From NCBI GenBank assembly GCA_019112785.1, contig DXIQ01000049.1, positions 1 through 43,927 on the forward strand: a DNA stretch of 43,927 nt. Reading direction: 5' to 3'. This document shows, piece by piece, positions 16,319 through 25,031 of the stretch (position 1 is its first letter; each line of letters opens with the position of its first letter). Made by a program: the position numbers and the translations under genes. This DNA comes from Candidatus Blautia stercorigallinarum. Its GTDB lineage: Bacteria > Bacillota > Clostridia > Lachnospirales > Lachnospiraceae. The notes under the pieces were generated by a model. The model saw nothing but the letters and a program-made list of their open reading frames with translations. It ran no database searches and was not told the DNA's origin.

Positions 16319-17569
16319 TTACCGGCATTTTCCTGCTTTTCTCAGAGCAAGTATCCTCTCCATCTCATTGTAAACAATCATGTAGCCTTCGTCAACACCC
16401 ATGCCCGGCTTTGCCAGGATCTGGTCCGGCTTTGTAGCCATAGCACAGTTTACGCATACCTGGGCGGAACGGTCTGTCTCATTGCAGGTTCCTCCCTGAT
16501 AAGCGCCGAATCCCTTTTCCTTGCAGTAAAGAACAGCTTCCACAATATTATTGATTCCTCCCAGGTCAGGAGTCTTGATCTGGGCCATATGCCCTGCCTT
16601 ATTGTCTGCAAAATATTTTACATCTTCCAGAGTATTGCACCACTCATCGGCAACCAGTTCTACATGAATACCTCTTCTGTCTACTTCTTCTCTCAGACCT
16701 TTCAGACAGAGCATCTGTTTTTCTCTTTCCTCTGCATCCATGGGGCCTTCGATCCTTAAATGGAAAGGCTTGGCCGCTTCCTCCAGCTCTGCCAGATAAT
16801 CCGCCATAGCCGGGTAATTGTCTACGCCGAAGATTGCCCCGATAGTTCCATATACATCAATATGGAAAATCGGCATATAGCTCTCGTCATGACGAAGTTT
16901 CAGCACACGGTCCCTAAGCCAGCCCACATAATCTTTCAGGATCTCTCCATGCTCTCCCAGCTTGGTCTGCACATTATTGATCAGGGCATGAGGCATAACA
17001 GCCGCGCCTTTTAAGATCATCTTATCCGCATTATCATAGCGGCTGTCTCCGGACTGGGTGAAGATAGGAATAGGCTCTTCTGAAACTGTTGTGCCGTACT
17101 CATCTGCCACCACTTCACACATAAGACGCTTTGTGGATTTTGCCACAGCATCCAGGATCGCCTGGCTCACGCCATAGCGGATAGCTGTATGGAGCCTCTT
17201 ACCGTCTACCTGGATATTCTCCAGCATTTCACACAGGCCCTTAAAGCTGTCCGCTTCCCGGCCCACTAGCTCCGGTTTAATATATTTTTCAATAATAGGA
17301 ATAAAATCTTCTGCCAGAAACAGCGGGTCGCGGCCCCCTGCTCCTGAATACTGGACAGCCGCACAGTCACCCCAGGCAATCTGTCCGTCTTCCAGGATCA
17401 GCATAACAGAAATGGCTTCTCCGGCCTGCCTTACAGACTTAAATCCGGGAGTCACCGTTTCTCCAAAATAAGCCGCCCCGTCAGATACGGCACCTTTTTT
17501 AATAGCTCTCTGATCGTCAAAGAAAAATCCGGTTCTGGCTTTAGAACACACAAGATCTACTATTTTCAT
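16319..17569 (-). CDS. mal: Methylaspartate ammonia-lyase
   Basis: The 416-residue enzyme of the enolase superfamily converts (2S,3S)-3-methylaspartate to mesaconate and ammonia. It resembles the Clostridium tetanomorphum enzyme from its first residues (MKIVDLVC...FFFDDQRAIKKGA). The Mg2+ ligands are Asp238 (HIDVYG), Glu274 (IEGPMD) and Asp308 (VADEW). The catalytic base is Lys332 in QIKTPDLGG, and His194 lies in PHALINNV. The ATG at 17569 follows AAGGAG with good spacing; the frame is open 37 codons further upstream, but that part lies in the structured leader and is unlike the family. The 884-nt gap before it separates it from glmE and may control it. Confidence 0.97.
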   Translation of the reverse strand: MKIVDLVCSKARTGFFFDDQRAIKKGAVSDGAAYFGETVTPGFKSVRQAGEAISVMLILEDGQIAWGDCAAVQYSGAGGRDPLFLAEDFIPIIEKYIKPELVGREADSFKGLCEMLENIQVDGKRLHTAIRYGVSQAILDAVAKSTKRLMCEVVADEYGTTVSEEPIPIFTQSGDSRYDNADKMILKGAAVMPHALINNVQTKLGEHGEILKDYVGWLRDRVLKLRHDESYMPIFHIDVYGTIGAIFGVDNYPAMADYLAELEEAAKPFHLRIEGPMDAEEREKQMLCLKGLREEVDRRGIHVELVADEWCNTLEDVKYFADNKAGHMAQIKTPDLGGINNIVEAVLYCKEKGFGAYQGGTCNETDRSAQVCVNCAMATKPDQILAKPGMGVDEGYMIVYNEMERILALRKAGKCR

Positions 17570-17608
17570 TTTTTTCTCCTTTTTTGGGGAGCCGGAAGGG
17601 GATTTGGA

Positions 17609-17874
17609 GGGGAATGAGTGAGCAGTCCCTCGGAAAAAGGTTGGAAGCCTTCGAAGACGCCAGGGCCTTTTCTTGCTCAAAACCGTTTTCCATTCGCAGA
17701 AAAGACCCTGGTGTCTTCTTCAGCGGTTCTCAGTGCTTAAAGAGGGACTGGGATTCAGGTGTGCTTCCCATGGCTCCTCAGGCCTCCAACTAGGTTCCGG
17801 CGGCTCCGCAAAAGATTGCCGCCTGCCCATCCTGCCGGTGCTTTCCGGCTCCGGTAAGTTACAGTTGATTAAAT
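17609..17874 (-). ncRNA. Candidate structured RNA element, copy 1 (mal-proximal)
   Basis: On the transcribed strand this copy can form three helices. A 9-bp helix pairs CAGTCCCTC (17750-17742) with GAGGGACTG (17631-17623). Within it, a 21-position hairpin pairs 17718-17698 with 17673-17653 (one mismatch) around a loop containing AAAACGGTTTT. Upstream, GGCGGC (17823-17818) pairs with GCCGCC (17804-17799). Sequence conserved with copy 2 includes GGCGGCAATCTTTTG, TGAGGAGC, CCTGAATCCCAGT and AAGCACT. It ends about 40 nt before the mal start. I recognise no known riboswitch or ribozyme consensus. Confidence 0.6.
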
Positions 17875-17978
17875 TTACGATATTTAAATGGATATTGTTC
17901 AAATTTTTCAGTTTTTTAATTGTGCTCTGGCGCTTTATGCGCTGCCTGTTTCGCTTTTACAAAATGTTTTGGAGAGAG

Positions 17979-18247
17979 GGAAAATAAATGTTCAGTTCCT
18001 CTGAAAGATATCGTAAGCCTCCGAAGACACCAGGGTCTTTTCTTGCTCAAAACCGTTTTTAATTCTCAGAAAAGACCCTGATGTCTTCTCCTGCTTTTCC
18101 AAGTGCTTGAAAAGGAACTGGGATTCAGGTACTTTTCTCAAGCTCCTCAGATCTCCAAAAGCGGCTCCAGCAGCTTCTCAAAAGATTGCCGCCTACCCCA
18201 CCCAACCAAAACTTATTCAGCTCTGGTTAAGCTACAGTTGATTAAAT
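17979..18247 (-). ncRNA. Candidate structured RNA element, copy 2 (glmE-proximal)
   Basis: This copy differs from copy 1 at many positions but keeps the same helices. The outer helix is CAGTTCCTT (18120-18112) with GAGGAACTG (18001-17993): one C-G pair of copy 1 is U-A here and another is U-G. The long hairpin pairs 18088-18068 with 18043-18023 at all 21 positions, counting one G-U. The third helix is GGCGGC (18193-18188) with GCTGCT (18174-18169), where two G-C pairs become G-U. Such changes support an RNA that functions as a fold. Orientation and offset (370 nt) match copy 1, so the two form a tandem pair. Confidence 0.6.
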
Positions 18248-18323
18248 CTGCACTCCTGCAGATCTGAAGCCGCAATTTCTTCCTGTTTGACTCACACCGG
18301 AGCAAAACCTATATCCCAGCCCC

Positions 18324-18394
18324 GGGGGGCCTGGTGGTGGAGATCAGGCGAATTTTAAAACGCTTTTGAGCCTGAACCCACCGTCTGGCACCCC
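18324..18394 (-). other. Third structured domain downstream of glmE
   Basis: GCCTGA...CCACC-type pairing joins 18336-18349 with 18370-18382 (GGTGG and TCAGGC arms). An outer GC-rich helix of 7 of 8 pairs joins 18324-18331 with 18387-18394. There is no U tract, so it is not a standard terminator. It could protect the 3' end of the upstream hut-cit-glm message or be part of a larger RNA with the tandem elements. Confidence 0.45.
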
Positions 18395-18453
18395 AGGGCT
18401 GAACACAGCACTTCCAGCCGTAAGTCAGTCCCCAGGAAACTGCCCCCTCAGAC

Positions 18454-19902
18454 TCACTTCGGCTTACCTACCAGCCTTCCTTTGCTGATAGCATACACAT
18501 CATCAATAACCATCTGGAAGGAGGCTTTTCTCTTTTCCATTTTCGCTCTGTGCTCGATCTTATTTCTGTTATAATTGATCAGTTCTTTTGGCAGCGGCAC
18601 ATGAGCAGGATTCAGATACCGCACTGCGCCTTCAAAGTCACGGGCAGGAAGCATCTTTCCATAATTGTATTTGCTTGGGGCAAATGGAATGTCGATGACT
18701 CCAGCCTTTACTGCACGGATGGCTCCAAGGGCCAGATCCCCTTTGCCCAGTTCAAAACTCTTGTCTACAATCGCTCTGGTCTCTTCTTTGATAATAGCTT
18801 TCTCCAGCTCCAGAGCAGAGCTTTTCAGCTCCTGGTCTGCCAGCAGAGAAATTGCCTGTTTTGTACAGCGAAGTCCCTGGGCGTTGGCCTCCATGGTAGG
18901 CACGCCAATAGCCTCGTGAGGTGTTTTTACAATAACCTTTGTGGCTTTTGCCAGAGCTGCCACAGAACTTCCCCAGGAAATTACTGCGAAGGCTTTTGCC
19001 TCGTCCTGGGGGAATCCGCCCATCCACTGATGAAGAACAGTAGTCACTGTCACATCTTCATAGCCGTACTGTTCCAGATATTCTTCTGTCAGTTCTTCCA
19101 GAACACGGAGTGCTGCTACATCCTGTACCAGATTTCCGCACTGTCCGTATCCCACGGTAATGTTTTTTACCCCCTGCTCTGCTGCCAGCATGGCCTCTAT
19201 GATAGCCACCGCATTAGACATCGACGGGGGAACCAGAGTTCCCGTAAGAGGCCCGTAAGGCTCCCGGTTAATGGATACTCCTGCCTCTTCATAGATCCCG
19301 GTAAGACGGTCTACGTACTGCCAGTCATAGATCGTCCTTTCCAGGGGAACGTCTTTGGCATAAGGGATATTATAGGAGATCCCCCCGCCTTCATAGCTGG
19401 TAAATCCTCCTGCATAACAGATCTCTGTTAAAAGCCGGGCGTCCGGAGTGCCGTGGCGGACCTGTACGGGAATATCCAGATTTTCAATGATCTGACGGCA
19501 GCCGTAGACTCCATGGTTTACCGCCGGGAAACCATTGAGCATAGACTTCCTGGTATGTATGGACTCTTTGATCCCGTTTTCCGCTTCTTCATAGCGGTTC
19601 TGCCTGGTATAAGAATCAATTGTAGTAGGAAGCAGATCTGCTTCCCCTTTATCCTGGAGATACTGGAGCAGCTTAATATGCTCATCGATGAGAGCCACTC
19701 CGGCTCTTGGCTGTATCAGGGTCTTCCGTTCTTTTTTCGCCGCAGCCAGTTTTCTTGAAAAACTTTTTGATTCTGGCATACTTTTGTGATACTCAATAGA
19801 TTCGTCAAAATCTACATCTTTGCCCGTAGGCCATTGTCCCAGAATTTCTTTTCGGATTTCGTAAAATTCGTCATCCGACAGCTTCTTATTCATTATGTCC
19901 AT
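18454..19902 (-). CDS. glmE: Glutamate mutase epsilon (catalytic) subunit
   Basis: The 482-residue protein is the large subunit of coenzyme B12-dependent glutamate mutase, which rearranges L-glutamate to (2S,3S)-3-methylaspartate. The three arginines that grip the substrate carboxylates in the Clostridium cochlearium enzyme (Arg66, Arg100, Arg149) fall at exactly these numbers when the ATG at 19902 is used, which supports this start. Further family segments are [29 protein letters not shown] and [15 protein letters not shown]. It overlaps glmL by 17 nt, and AAGGAG lies inside that gene. Adenosylcobalamin is required, but no B12 synthesis or uptake gene lies in the window. Confidence 0.97.
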   Translation of the reverse strand: MDIMNKKLSDDEFYEIRKEILGQWPTGKDVDFDESIEYHKSMPESKSFSRKLAAAKKERKTLIQPRAGVALIDEHIKLLQYLQDKGEADLLPTTIDSYTRQNRYEEAENGIKESIHTRKSMLNGFPAVNHGVYGCRQIIENLDIPVQVRHGTPDARLLTEICYAGGFTSYEGGGISYNIPYAKDVPLERTIYDWQYVDRLTGIYEEAGVSINREPYGPLTGTLVPPSMSNAVAIIEAMLAAEQGVKNITVGYGQCGNLVQDVAALRVLEELTEEYLEQYGYEDVTVTTVLHQWMGGFPQDEAKAFAVISWGSSVAALAKATKVIVKTPHEAIGVPTMEANAQGLRCTKQAISLLADQELKSSALELEKAIIKEETRAIVDKSFELGKGDLALGAIRAVKAGVIDIPFAPSKYNYGKMLPARDFEGAVRYLNPAHVPLPKELINYNRNKIEHRAKMEKRKASFQMVIDDVYAISKGRLVGKPK

Positions 19903-21274
19903 AATCAGCGATCTCCTTCTTCATTATTTCCAGGGCAGCCACAGGGTAATACTGAGAAAGCAGACCCATGGCTGCCAGAATATACTTTTCATCAACCAGT
20001 ATCTTCGCTCTTTCCGGTCTTAAAGAATTTGGCATCTGAGGATCATAAAGAGCCTTTGCGGCAATCTCCCTGACCTTCTCCCCGTGGATCAAGGCGCCTC
20101 CTGTAGCCACCACATATTTTACCTTCCTTAAATCCTTTCCGGACTGAAGGAAGGTCAGACCGGCAGGAGTATAGACCTGTTCCAGAATTCCTGCATGGCG
20201 GGAAACCGCCGTCTGTACTGCCCCGCAGGCCAGAGCAAAGTCCATATGCCGCATCTCTTCATTGTCCGGTATATAATCTGTATGACTGCCGAGGAAATCC
20301 ACCAGTTCCGGTATCCGTTTCCGGGGAATTCCTGAGAGAAGGGAAAGTTTCCGGTCTCCCACAGCTTCCAGGATCCCGTGAACGCTGTAGCGCATTCCGA
20401 TATCCCCTTCTACGCTTCTTTTTGCATAGGGTTCCTGAAGCCCTTTCATCACAGTTCCCACATTCGCCGGATTTCCTTCCGCAACCGAATACACATCTGT
20501 AGTAGCTCCTCCCAGATCTACCCCGACCAGTTCTCCCAGACCCGGATGATCCTCCCATCCCTCTGCCAGAAGCTCCATTGCCTCCATCATAGCGGAAGGA
20601 GTAGGCATGATGATCCCCGATACCAGATCCGCGGCTTTGGAAAGTCCTTTGCCCTGTACGATCCTTTTTAAAAAGATCTCCCGGATCTGTTTCTGAGCAG
20701 GGATCACATTCAGCTCTCCCAGTCTGGGCATTACGTTCTCACATACAAAAGTACTCCGGCCTTTCAGGATCTCCTGGCACTGATCCGCGGCATTGCGGTT
20801 TCCTGCGATCACAATGGGGCAGTCGTAACTCAAAGCAGACAGCACCTGGGCGTTATACAGGATATTTTCTGTATTTCCTCCGTCAGTGCCTCCTGTAAGA
20901 AGGATAATATCCGGATGATATTCTTCAATTTCTTTGAAGTCACCTTTTGTCAGTTGAAAGGAATAGGTCTTCCACACCTTGGCTCCGGCGCCCAGGGAAG
21001 CCTCCCTGGAGGCCTGAGCGGTAAGATCCGGCACCAGACCGATAGAGATCATCTTCAGTCCCCCCGCCGCGCTGGAACAGGCATACCGCTCTTCAAAATC
21101 TAGAGGACCTGTTTCTTTTTCCAGGATCTCCAGCCCATGGTCCAGGCCTTCGTTAATATCTGTCTCCACTGTAGTATAGACAGCAGCCGTACCCAGGATC
21201 CTGCAGTCTTCCACATCTACAGCCGTCACTTTTGTATTGGTACTTCCAAAATCCACCAACAGGATTGGTTTCAT
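19886..21274 (-). CDS. glmL: Glutamate mutase-associated ATPase GlmL (MutL)
   Basis: This ASKHA-fold ATPase of about 462 residues has phosphate-binding segments [16 protein letters not shown] near the N-terminus and [14 protein letters not shown] in the middle, plus LTGGTDGGN and [10 protein letters not shown]. Known GlmL/MutL proteins lie between glmS and glmE and are thought to reactivate the mutase by exchanging damaged cobalamin, as the diol dehydratase reactivases do. The ATG at 21274 fits the family start [11 protein letters not shown]; a GTG three codons upstream (21283) is possible. It lies between glmS and glmE as expected, overlapping the latter. Confidence 0.94.
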   Translation of the reverse strand: MKPILLVDFGSTNTKVTAVDVEDCRILGTAAVYTTVETDINEGLDHGLEILEKETGPLDFEERYACSSAAGGLKMISIGLVPDLTAQASREASLGAGAKVWKTYSFQLTKGDFKEIEEYHPDIILLTGGTDGGNTENILYNAQVLSALSYDCPIVIAGNRNAADQCQEILKGRSTFVCENVMPRLGELNVIPAQKQIREIFLKRIVQGKGLSKAADLVSGIIMPTPSAMMEAMELLAEGWEDHPGLGELVGVDLGGATTDVYSVAEGNPANVGTVMKGLQEPYAKRSVEGDIGMRYSVHGILEAVGDRKLSLLSGIPRKRIPELVDFLGSHTDYIPDNEEMRHMDFALACGAVQTAVSRHAGILEQVYTPAGLTFLQSGKDLRKVKYVVATGGALIHGEKVREIAAKALYDPQMPNSLRPERAKILVDEKYILAAMGLLSQYYPVAALEIMKKEIADYGHNE

Positions 21275-21291
21275 TTTCTTCACCGCCTTGC

Positions 21292-21726
21292 TTATCCTTC
21301 TTCTGCTTCCGGTTTCTGTATCCCAAAGTCTTCATATAAAGCCGCGATAGTAGTTTCCGGAGCGGTTCCCGGTCCGAATACCCGGTCAAAGCCCATAGCT
21401 TTAAAACGCTTTTCCACCTCATTAAAGGGCTGCTTTCCTACAACAATATTACCTCCCACGTAGAGAAGGATCCCTTTTAATCCGGCCTCATCACATTTAT
21501 CCCGCAGTCCCCGGCAATCCAGTTCTCCGTGTCCGTACAGAGAAGATACCAGGATCGCATCTGCCGCGGTCTCAATGGCGGCGGAAATATATTCTTCCTG
21601 GGACACCATAACTCCCAGATTGATCACTTCAAATCCTGCGTCTTCAAAAGCATGCTGGAGTATGGTGTTTCCCACCGCATGGACATCTGCGCCTATGACG
21701 CCGATCACCAGTTTTTTCTTATCCAC
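21292..21726 (-). CDS. glmS: Glutamate mutase sigma subunit (B12-binding)
   Basis: The 144-residue protein is the small cobalamin-binding subunit. The DxHxxG motif is present as Asp14-Val-His16-Ala-Val-Gly; His16 replaces dimethylbenzimidazole as lower cobalt ligand. The partner motifs [10 protein letters not shown] and YVGGNIVVG, which form the base of the cofactor pocket, follow as in the Rossmann-like B12 fold. The start is GTG at 21726, seven bases after GGGAGAGG. With GlmE it forms the active E2S2 mutase. It opens the glmSLE group, 59 nt after citF on the same strand. Confidence 0.97.
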   Translation of the reverse strand: MDKKKLVIGVIGADVHAVGNTILQHAFEDAGFEVINLGVMVSQEEYISAAIETAADAILVSSLYGHGELDCRGLRDKCDEAGLKGILLYVGGNIVVGKQPFNEVEKRFKAMGFDRVFGPGTAPETTIAALYEDFGIQKPEAEEG

Positions 21727-21785
21727 TGTAAAACCTCTCCCTTCACATTTCCTGTTTTTTATGTTTCTGCCACATGATATTCCTT

Positions 21786-23195
21786 TTACCCTGGTATCAC
21801 ATTATTGATCGTATCCAGCAAAGTACCGTCACGGTATAGGACCTTAGCCACGACTCTGTCCCCCATTTTCACAGAGCGGGGAACACCGGCGATCTCCTCC
21901 GCCATTTCCTTCAATTCCCGGATATCCCGGACAGGAAGACCTGCTTTTATCAATTTTTCTCTCAGTTCCTTCTGTCTGGGATTCACGGCAATACCTCTCT
22001 GGGTAACGATCACGTCCACCGTCTCTCCGGGAGTGGATTTACAGAGGACCTGATCTACGATAAGCGGCAGCCTGGCTCTTATCAGCGGCGCCACGATAAT
22101 AGCAAGTTTGGAACCTGCCGCCGTGTCGCTGTGTCCTCCCGATCCTCCCATTATGTAGCCGTTGGAATCTGTATGCACATTTACATGAAAGTCCAGATCC
22201 ACCTGAGTAGCTCCCAGGATCACCACATCCAGACTGTCCACCGCCGCGCTTTTTGCCGCCGGCGAAGCATAACGCATAGCCGAGATTTCCCGGTGTTTCG
22301 GGTTCTCCCGGATAGATTCGATTGCTTTCAGGTCAAAACACTGAACGTCCAGAATTGTGTCAAAGAATCCTTTATTTGCCATATCCACCATATATCCGGT
22401 AATGCCGCCCATGCAGAAACTGCCTTTAATGCGGTCCCGTTCCATCATCTCTTCCACATATTTTGCCACAGCCAGAGAAGCACCCCCTGCTCCTGTCTGG
22501 AAAGAAAAGCCATCTTTTAAATAACCGGAAGACCGCACCACCTGAGCTGCCAATCCTGCGATCCGCAGGCCTACCGGATCTCTGGTGATCTTTGTGGTTC
22601 CGGAAACAATCCTGGCTGGATCTCCGATCTGAGGCACCTGGACTACATAGTCCACATAGCCTTCTTCAATGGACACGTCCCTGAGAGGATAGGGAACCAG
22701 ATAGTCTGTGACTGCCACTACCTTTTTTGCATACATAGCATCCGAAAAGGCATAACCAAGAGATCCGCAGGCAGAAGGTCCGTACTTTCCGCTGAGATTT
22801 CCCATAGGATCTGCACAGGGCGCCGCCAGAAAAGCAATGTCGATCTTGGACGCTCCCCTTTCCATATCTCCTGCCCGGCCTCCATGGGTGCGGAAGATCA
22901 CCGGTTTTTCCATGATCCCCTGAGAAATGGCTTTTCCTACCTTTCCTCCCATATAGTTACATTCGATCTGGGTCACCACCCCGTTTTTAATGTGTTCAAT
23001 GAGAGGTTCATGAATATCAAAAATCGAGCTGGCATTTACGGTCAGATCCCGGACTCCCATTTCTGCCGCAGCTTCCAGCACCATATTCAGTACATAATCT
23101 CCGTTGCGCATATGATGATGGAAAGAGATAGTCATCCCGTCTTTCAATCCGGCCTTTTCTACCGCTTCCCGGATGGTTCCGATCAGTTTACTCAT
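21786..23195 (-). CDS. citF: Citrate/citramalate lyase alpha subunit (CoA/ACP-transferase)
   Basis: The 469-residue protein belongs to the CitF family of acetyl-ACP:citrate ACP transferases, shown by [40 protein letters not shown] and [22 protein letters not shown]. It swaps acetyl for the hydroxy-acid on the carrier-protein thioester. Embedded between glutamate-mutase and histidine-catabolism genes, the substrate is most likely (S)-citramalate and not citrate, which is the next metabolite after mesaconase. The start overlaps citE by 4 nt (ATGA), with GGAGG inside citE. No citrate transporter is in the window. Confidence 0.92.
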   Translation of the reverse strand: MSKLIGTIREAVEKAGLKDGMTISFHHHMRNGDYVLNMVLEAAAEMGVRDLTVNASSIFDIHEPLIEHIKNGVVTQIECNYMGGKVGKAISQGIMEKPVIFRTHGGRAGDMERGASKIDIAFLAAPCADPMGNLSGKYGPSACGSLGYAFSDAMYAKKVVAVTDYLVPYPLRDVSIEEGYVDYVVQVPQIGDPARIVSGTTKITRDPVGLRIAGLAAQVVRSSGYLKDGFSFQTGAGGASLAVAKYVEEMMERDRIKGSFCMGGITGYMVDMANKGFFDTILDVQCFDLKAIESIRENPKHREISAMRYASPAAKSAAVDSLDVVILGATQVDLDFHVNVHTDSNGYIMGGSGGHSDTAAGSKLAIIVAPLIRARLPLIVDQVLCKSTPGETVDVIVTQRGIAVNPRQKELREKLIKAGLPVRDIRELKEMAEEIAGVPRSVKMGDRVVAKVLYRDGTLLDTINNVIPG

Positions 23196-24067
23196 CTGCA
23201 GCCACCTCCATATATCGCCTTTTCCATTTCCAGCACCTGCATAGCCCGCTTTACAATAGGCGCATCGATCATCTTCCCCCGAAGAGAAATGACCCCTTTG
23301 CCCTGACGTTTGCCTTCTTCAATGGCCTCCATGACGTCGTGAGCATATTCGATCTCTGCCTCTGTAGGAGAAAATACTTCATTGACAATGTCCACATGCC
23401 GGGGGGAGATCACTGCTTTCCCGGCAAATCCCAGACTCTTGGCAAACTCCGTATCCTTTCTCAGGCCTTCCATATCCTCCACATCGGTAAAAGGCGTGTC
23501 ATAAGCCTCTATGCCCCAGGCTCTGGCCGCGCATACCAGGCGGGTCCTGGCATAGAAGATCTCCTGTCCTTCTTTTGTTCTCTTACAGTGAAGATCTGCG
23601 GTAAGATCTTCGCCTCCCAGAAACAGTCCCGCCACCCGGGGATCTGCGGAAGCGATCTCAAAGGCTTTTTCTACCCCAAGAGCAGTCTCGATCAGAGGAA
23701 GGATCTTCACACTGCCCTGGCAAAGACCATTCTGCTCTTCCACCTGGGCCATATAAGCGGAAACCTCCCGGATCATCTGGCCGCCGCTTACTTTCGCGGG
23801 CATGATCATATCCGGCTTCAGAGGGATCACAGCTTCCAGGTCTTCTTTCCAGAACTCTGTATCTGTAGGATTGATCCGGACCACCACCTGGCACTGAGTG
23901 TAAGACTGATATTTCAGGGCATTTCGCACCAGGATCCTGGCAGCATCTTTCTCATCAGGAGATACGGCGTCTTCCAGGTCAAAGATGATGGTATCTGCCC
24001 CCAGAGTATCTCCGTTTATCAGCATATTCGGGGTATTCCCCGGCAAAAACAACATGGTCCTCCTCAT
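23192..24067 (-). CDS. citE: Citrate/citramalate lyase beta subunit
   Basis: The 291-residue protein is a CitE-type TIM-barrel lyase: MRRTMLFLPGNTPNML at the start, FDLEDAVSPDEKDAAR carrying the Mg2+ ligand, VVRINPTDTEF, PLIETALGVEKAFEIA and FLGGEDLTADL. It cleaves the hydroxyacyl-ACP thioester into acetyl-ACP and a keto acid, here pyruvate if citramalyl-ACP is the substrate. It overlaps citD by 4 nt and citF by 4 nt, so the three subunits are translated together in the order D-E-F, the usual order of citrate-lyase operons. Confidence 0.94.
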   Translation of the reverse strand: MRRTMLFLPGNTPNMLINGDTLGADTIIFDLEDAVSPDEKDAARILVRNALKYQSYTQCQVVVRINPTDTEFWKEDLEAVIPLKPDMIMPAKVSGGQMIREVSAYMAQVEEQNGLCQGSVKILPLIETALGVEKAFEIASADPRVAGLFLGGEDLTADLHCKRTKEGQEIFYARTRLVCAARAWGIEAYDTPFTDVEDMEGLRKDTEFAKSLGFAGKAVISPRHVDIVNEVFSPTEAEIEYAHDVMEAIEEGKRQGKGVISLRGKMIDAPIVKRAMQVLEMEKAIYGGGCR

Positions 24068-24336
24068 TCTTTTACCACGCCCCCTCTTTTCAGCGCGGTC
24101 TCCATACGGGCCCGTATCACACAGTCTAAAGCGCCTTTGTCCTGAATAAAAATTTTCCCTGTAGAAACCCCAAATTCCTTTAACGTATCCAGGACGGTTC
24201 CCCGGATGGCGTCCATATACTGATTTGCTACCACGGAATCGATCTCCAGTATCAGTTCCGTATCCTCCGGCTCTACCTGGATAAACAGGTCGCTGGACTC
24301 CAGAGTCCCTGCTACTGCATTTTTTAGAATCTTCAC
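24064..24336 (-). CDS. citD: Citrate/citramalate lyase gamma subunit (acyl carrier protein)
   Basis: The 90-residue carrier protein of the lyase has GTLESSD, in which Ser14 (first Ser) is the attachment site of the 2'-(5''-phosphoribosyl)-3'-dephospho-CoA group, at the same number as in enterobacterial CitD. The GTG at 24336 was chosen because GGAGG lies six bases upstream; a TTG frame eight codons further upstream would lengthen the conserved start. The prosthetic group would be made and loaded by the CitXG protein at 35.7 kb and acetylated by CitC at 37.2 kb. Two small gaps link it to fchA and citE. Confidence 0.93.
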   Translation of the reverse strand: MKILKNAVAGTLESSDLFIQVEPEDTELILEIDSVVANQYMDAIRGTVLDTLKEFGVSTGKIFIQDKGALDCVIRARMETALKRGGVVKE

Positions 24337-24363
24337 AGGTCTCCTCCTTTCCTTCCCCAAAAC

Positions 24364-24996
24364 TTATCTGGCCGCGCTTCTGGAAACCTGGGCCTGTGCC
24401 AGGATCTTCCTTTCCATCTCTATTGCCTTATCTTCCAGTTCGGCCACTTCTTTCCCAATACTTTCTACATATTCCGGATCCTTTATAGATTCCAGATTGA
24501 TCTTTACATTAAATCCGGCCCCAAGAACAGCCGTTCTGGCCATCATAGTCGCTACAAGAGCATCTGTCACCGCAGTTTTATTTCCTTTTGCCACCATAAT
24601 CTCCGCATAAGGCAGGATACCGCAGGCAGCCTTTGCCACAGACAAAGGTACTGCTACCGCTGCCTTCAGCCCATTCTGCATAGCCTCTGTTCTGGCGGCT
24701 TTTTCCTCCTCTGTATCCTTTGGAAGAGTCAGGGCCTGCATATACTGGTCGAAAGATTCACTGTCTCTTTTAATATCATCCAGAAGCTGATCCCGGACCG
24801 GCCTCATAGCTTCAATGGCCGCCTTCATCTCCTCTTCCGCATCTGCGTATTTTTTCTTTCCGATAGTCAGACCTGCCACCATCTCCGTAAGGGCTGCCGC
24901 CAGAGAACCAGCGAGGGCGGAAATACTTCCGCCCCCTGGTACTGGTTCATTAGAGGCTGTCTGCATGGCAAACTGTTGAATTGTCATATTTTTCAT
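24364..24996 (-). CDS. fchA: Formiminotetrahydrofolate cyclodeaminase / methenyl-THF cyclohydrolase family
   Basis: The 210-residue all-helical protein has EPVPGGGSISALAGSLAAALTEMVAGLT (residues 17-44), the PGGGS loop of the FTCD C-terminal domain, and GKKKYADAEEE. It should convert 5-formimino-THF to 5,10-methenyl-THF and ammonia, returning the one-carbon unit of histidine to folate. In mammals this domain is fused to the formiminotransferase; here the two are separate adjacent genes with 35 nt between them. AGAGG precedes the ATG. Cyclohydrolase activity is the alternative for family members found outside hut loci. Confidence 0.9.
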   Translation of the reverse strand: MKNMTIQQFAMQTASNEPVPGGGSISALAGSLAAALTEMVAGLTIGKKKYADAEEEMKAAIEAMRPVRDQLLDDIKRDSESFDQYMQALTLPKDTEEEKAARTEAMQNGLKAAVAVPLSVAKAACGILPYAEIMVAKGNKTAVTDALVATMMARTAVLGAGFNVKINLESIKDPEYVESIGKEVAELEDKAIEMERKILAQAQVSRSAAR

Positions 24997-25031
24997 GGCA
25001 TATACCTCTTATTTATTTTTTCATACATATA

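Larger units (their letters stand above)
17570..18453 (-). other. 884-nt non-coding gap with structured RNA potential inside the operon
   Basis: No convincing gene lies here on either strand; short open frames are low in coding character. All flanking genes point to the minus strand with gaps of 0-40 nt elsewhere in this part of the operon, so this long untranslated stretch is exceptional. It contains two tandem copies of a roughly 265-nt element (17609-17874 and 17979-18247, offset 370 nt), a spacer bounded by inverted repeats TTACGATAT (17875-17883) and ATATCGTAA (18008-18016), and a third structured domain at 18324-18394. The segment nearest mal (17570-17608) holds only its leader and ribosome binding site. 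Confidence 0.75.

Noticed and set aside
17570-17680. 37-residue N-terminal extension of methylaspartate ammonia-lyase
   Set aside because: AAGGAG and ATG at 17569 fit the known enzyme start; the extension is low-complexity basic sequence lying in the leader.
17720-17902. 60-codon minus-strand open frame in the gap
   Set aside because: It runs through structured element copy 1, has no ribosome binding site and is not kept open in copy 2.
17609-18247. CRISPR array or simple tandem repeat
   Set aside because: Only two long, diverged copies occur, with no short regular repeat-spacer pattern.
17570-18453. Cobalamin riboswitch upstream of mal (attractive because glutamate mutase uses B12)
   Set aside because: The B12-box (GCCACTG) and the conserved GGTG...CCGC core are absent on both strands, and mal itself does not use B12.
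21786-24336. Citrate fermentation operon
   Set aside because: No citrate carrier, oxaloacetate decarboxylase or citrate regulator is present; the context is the methylaspartate pathway.
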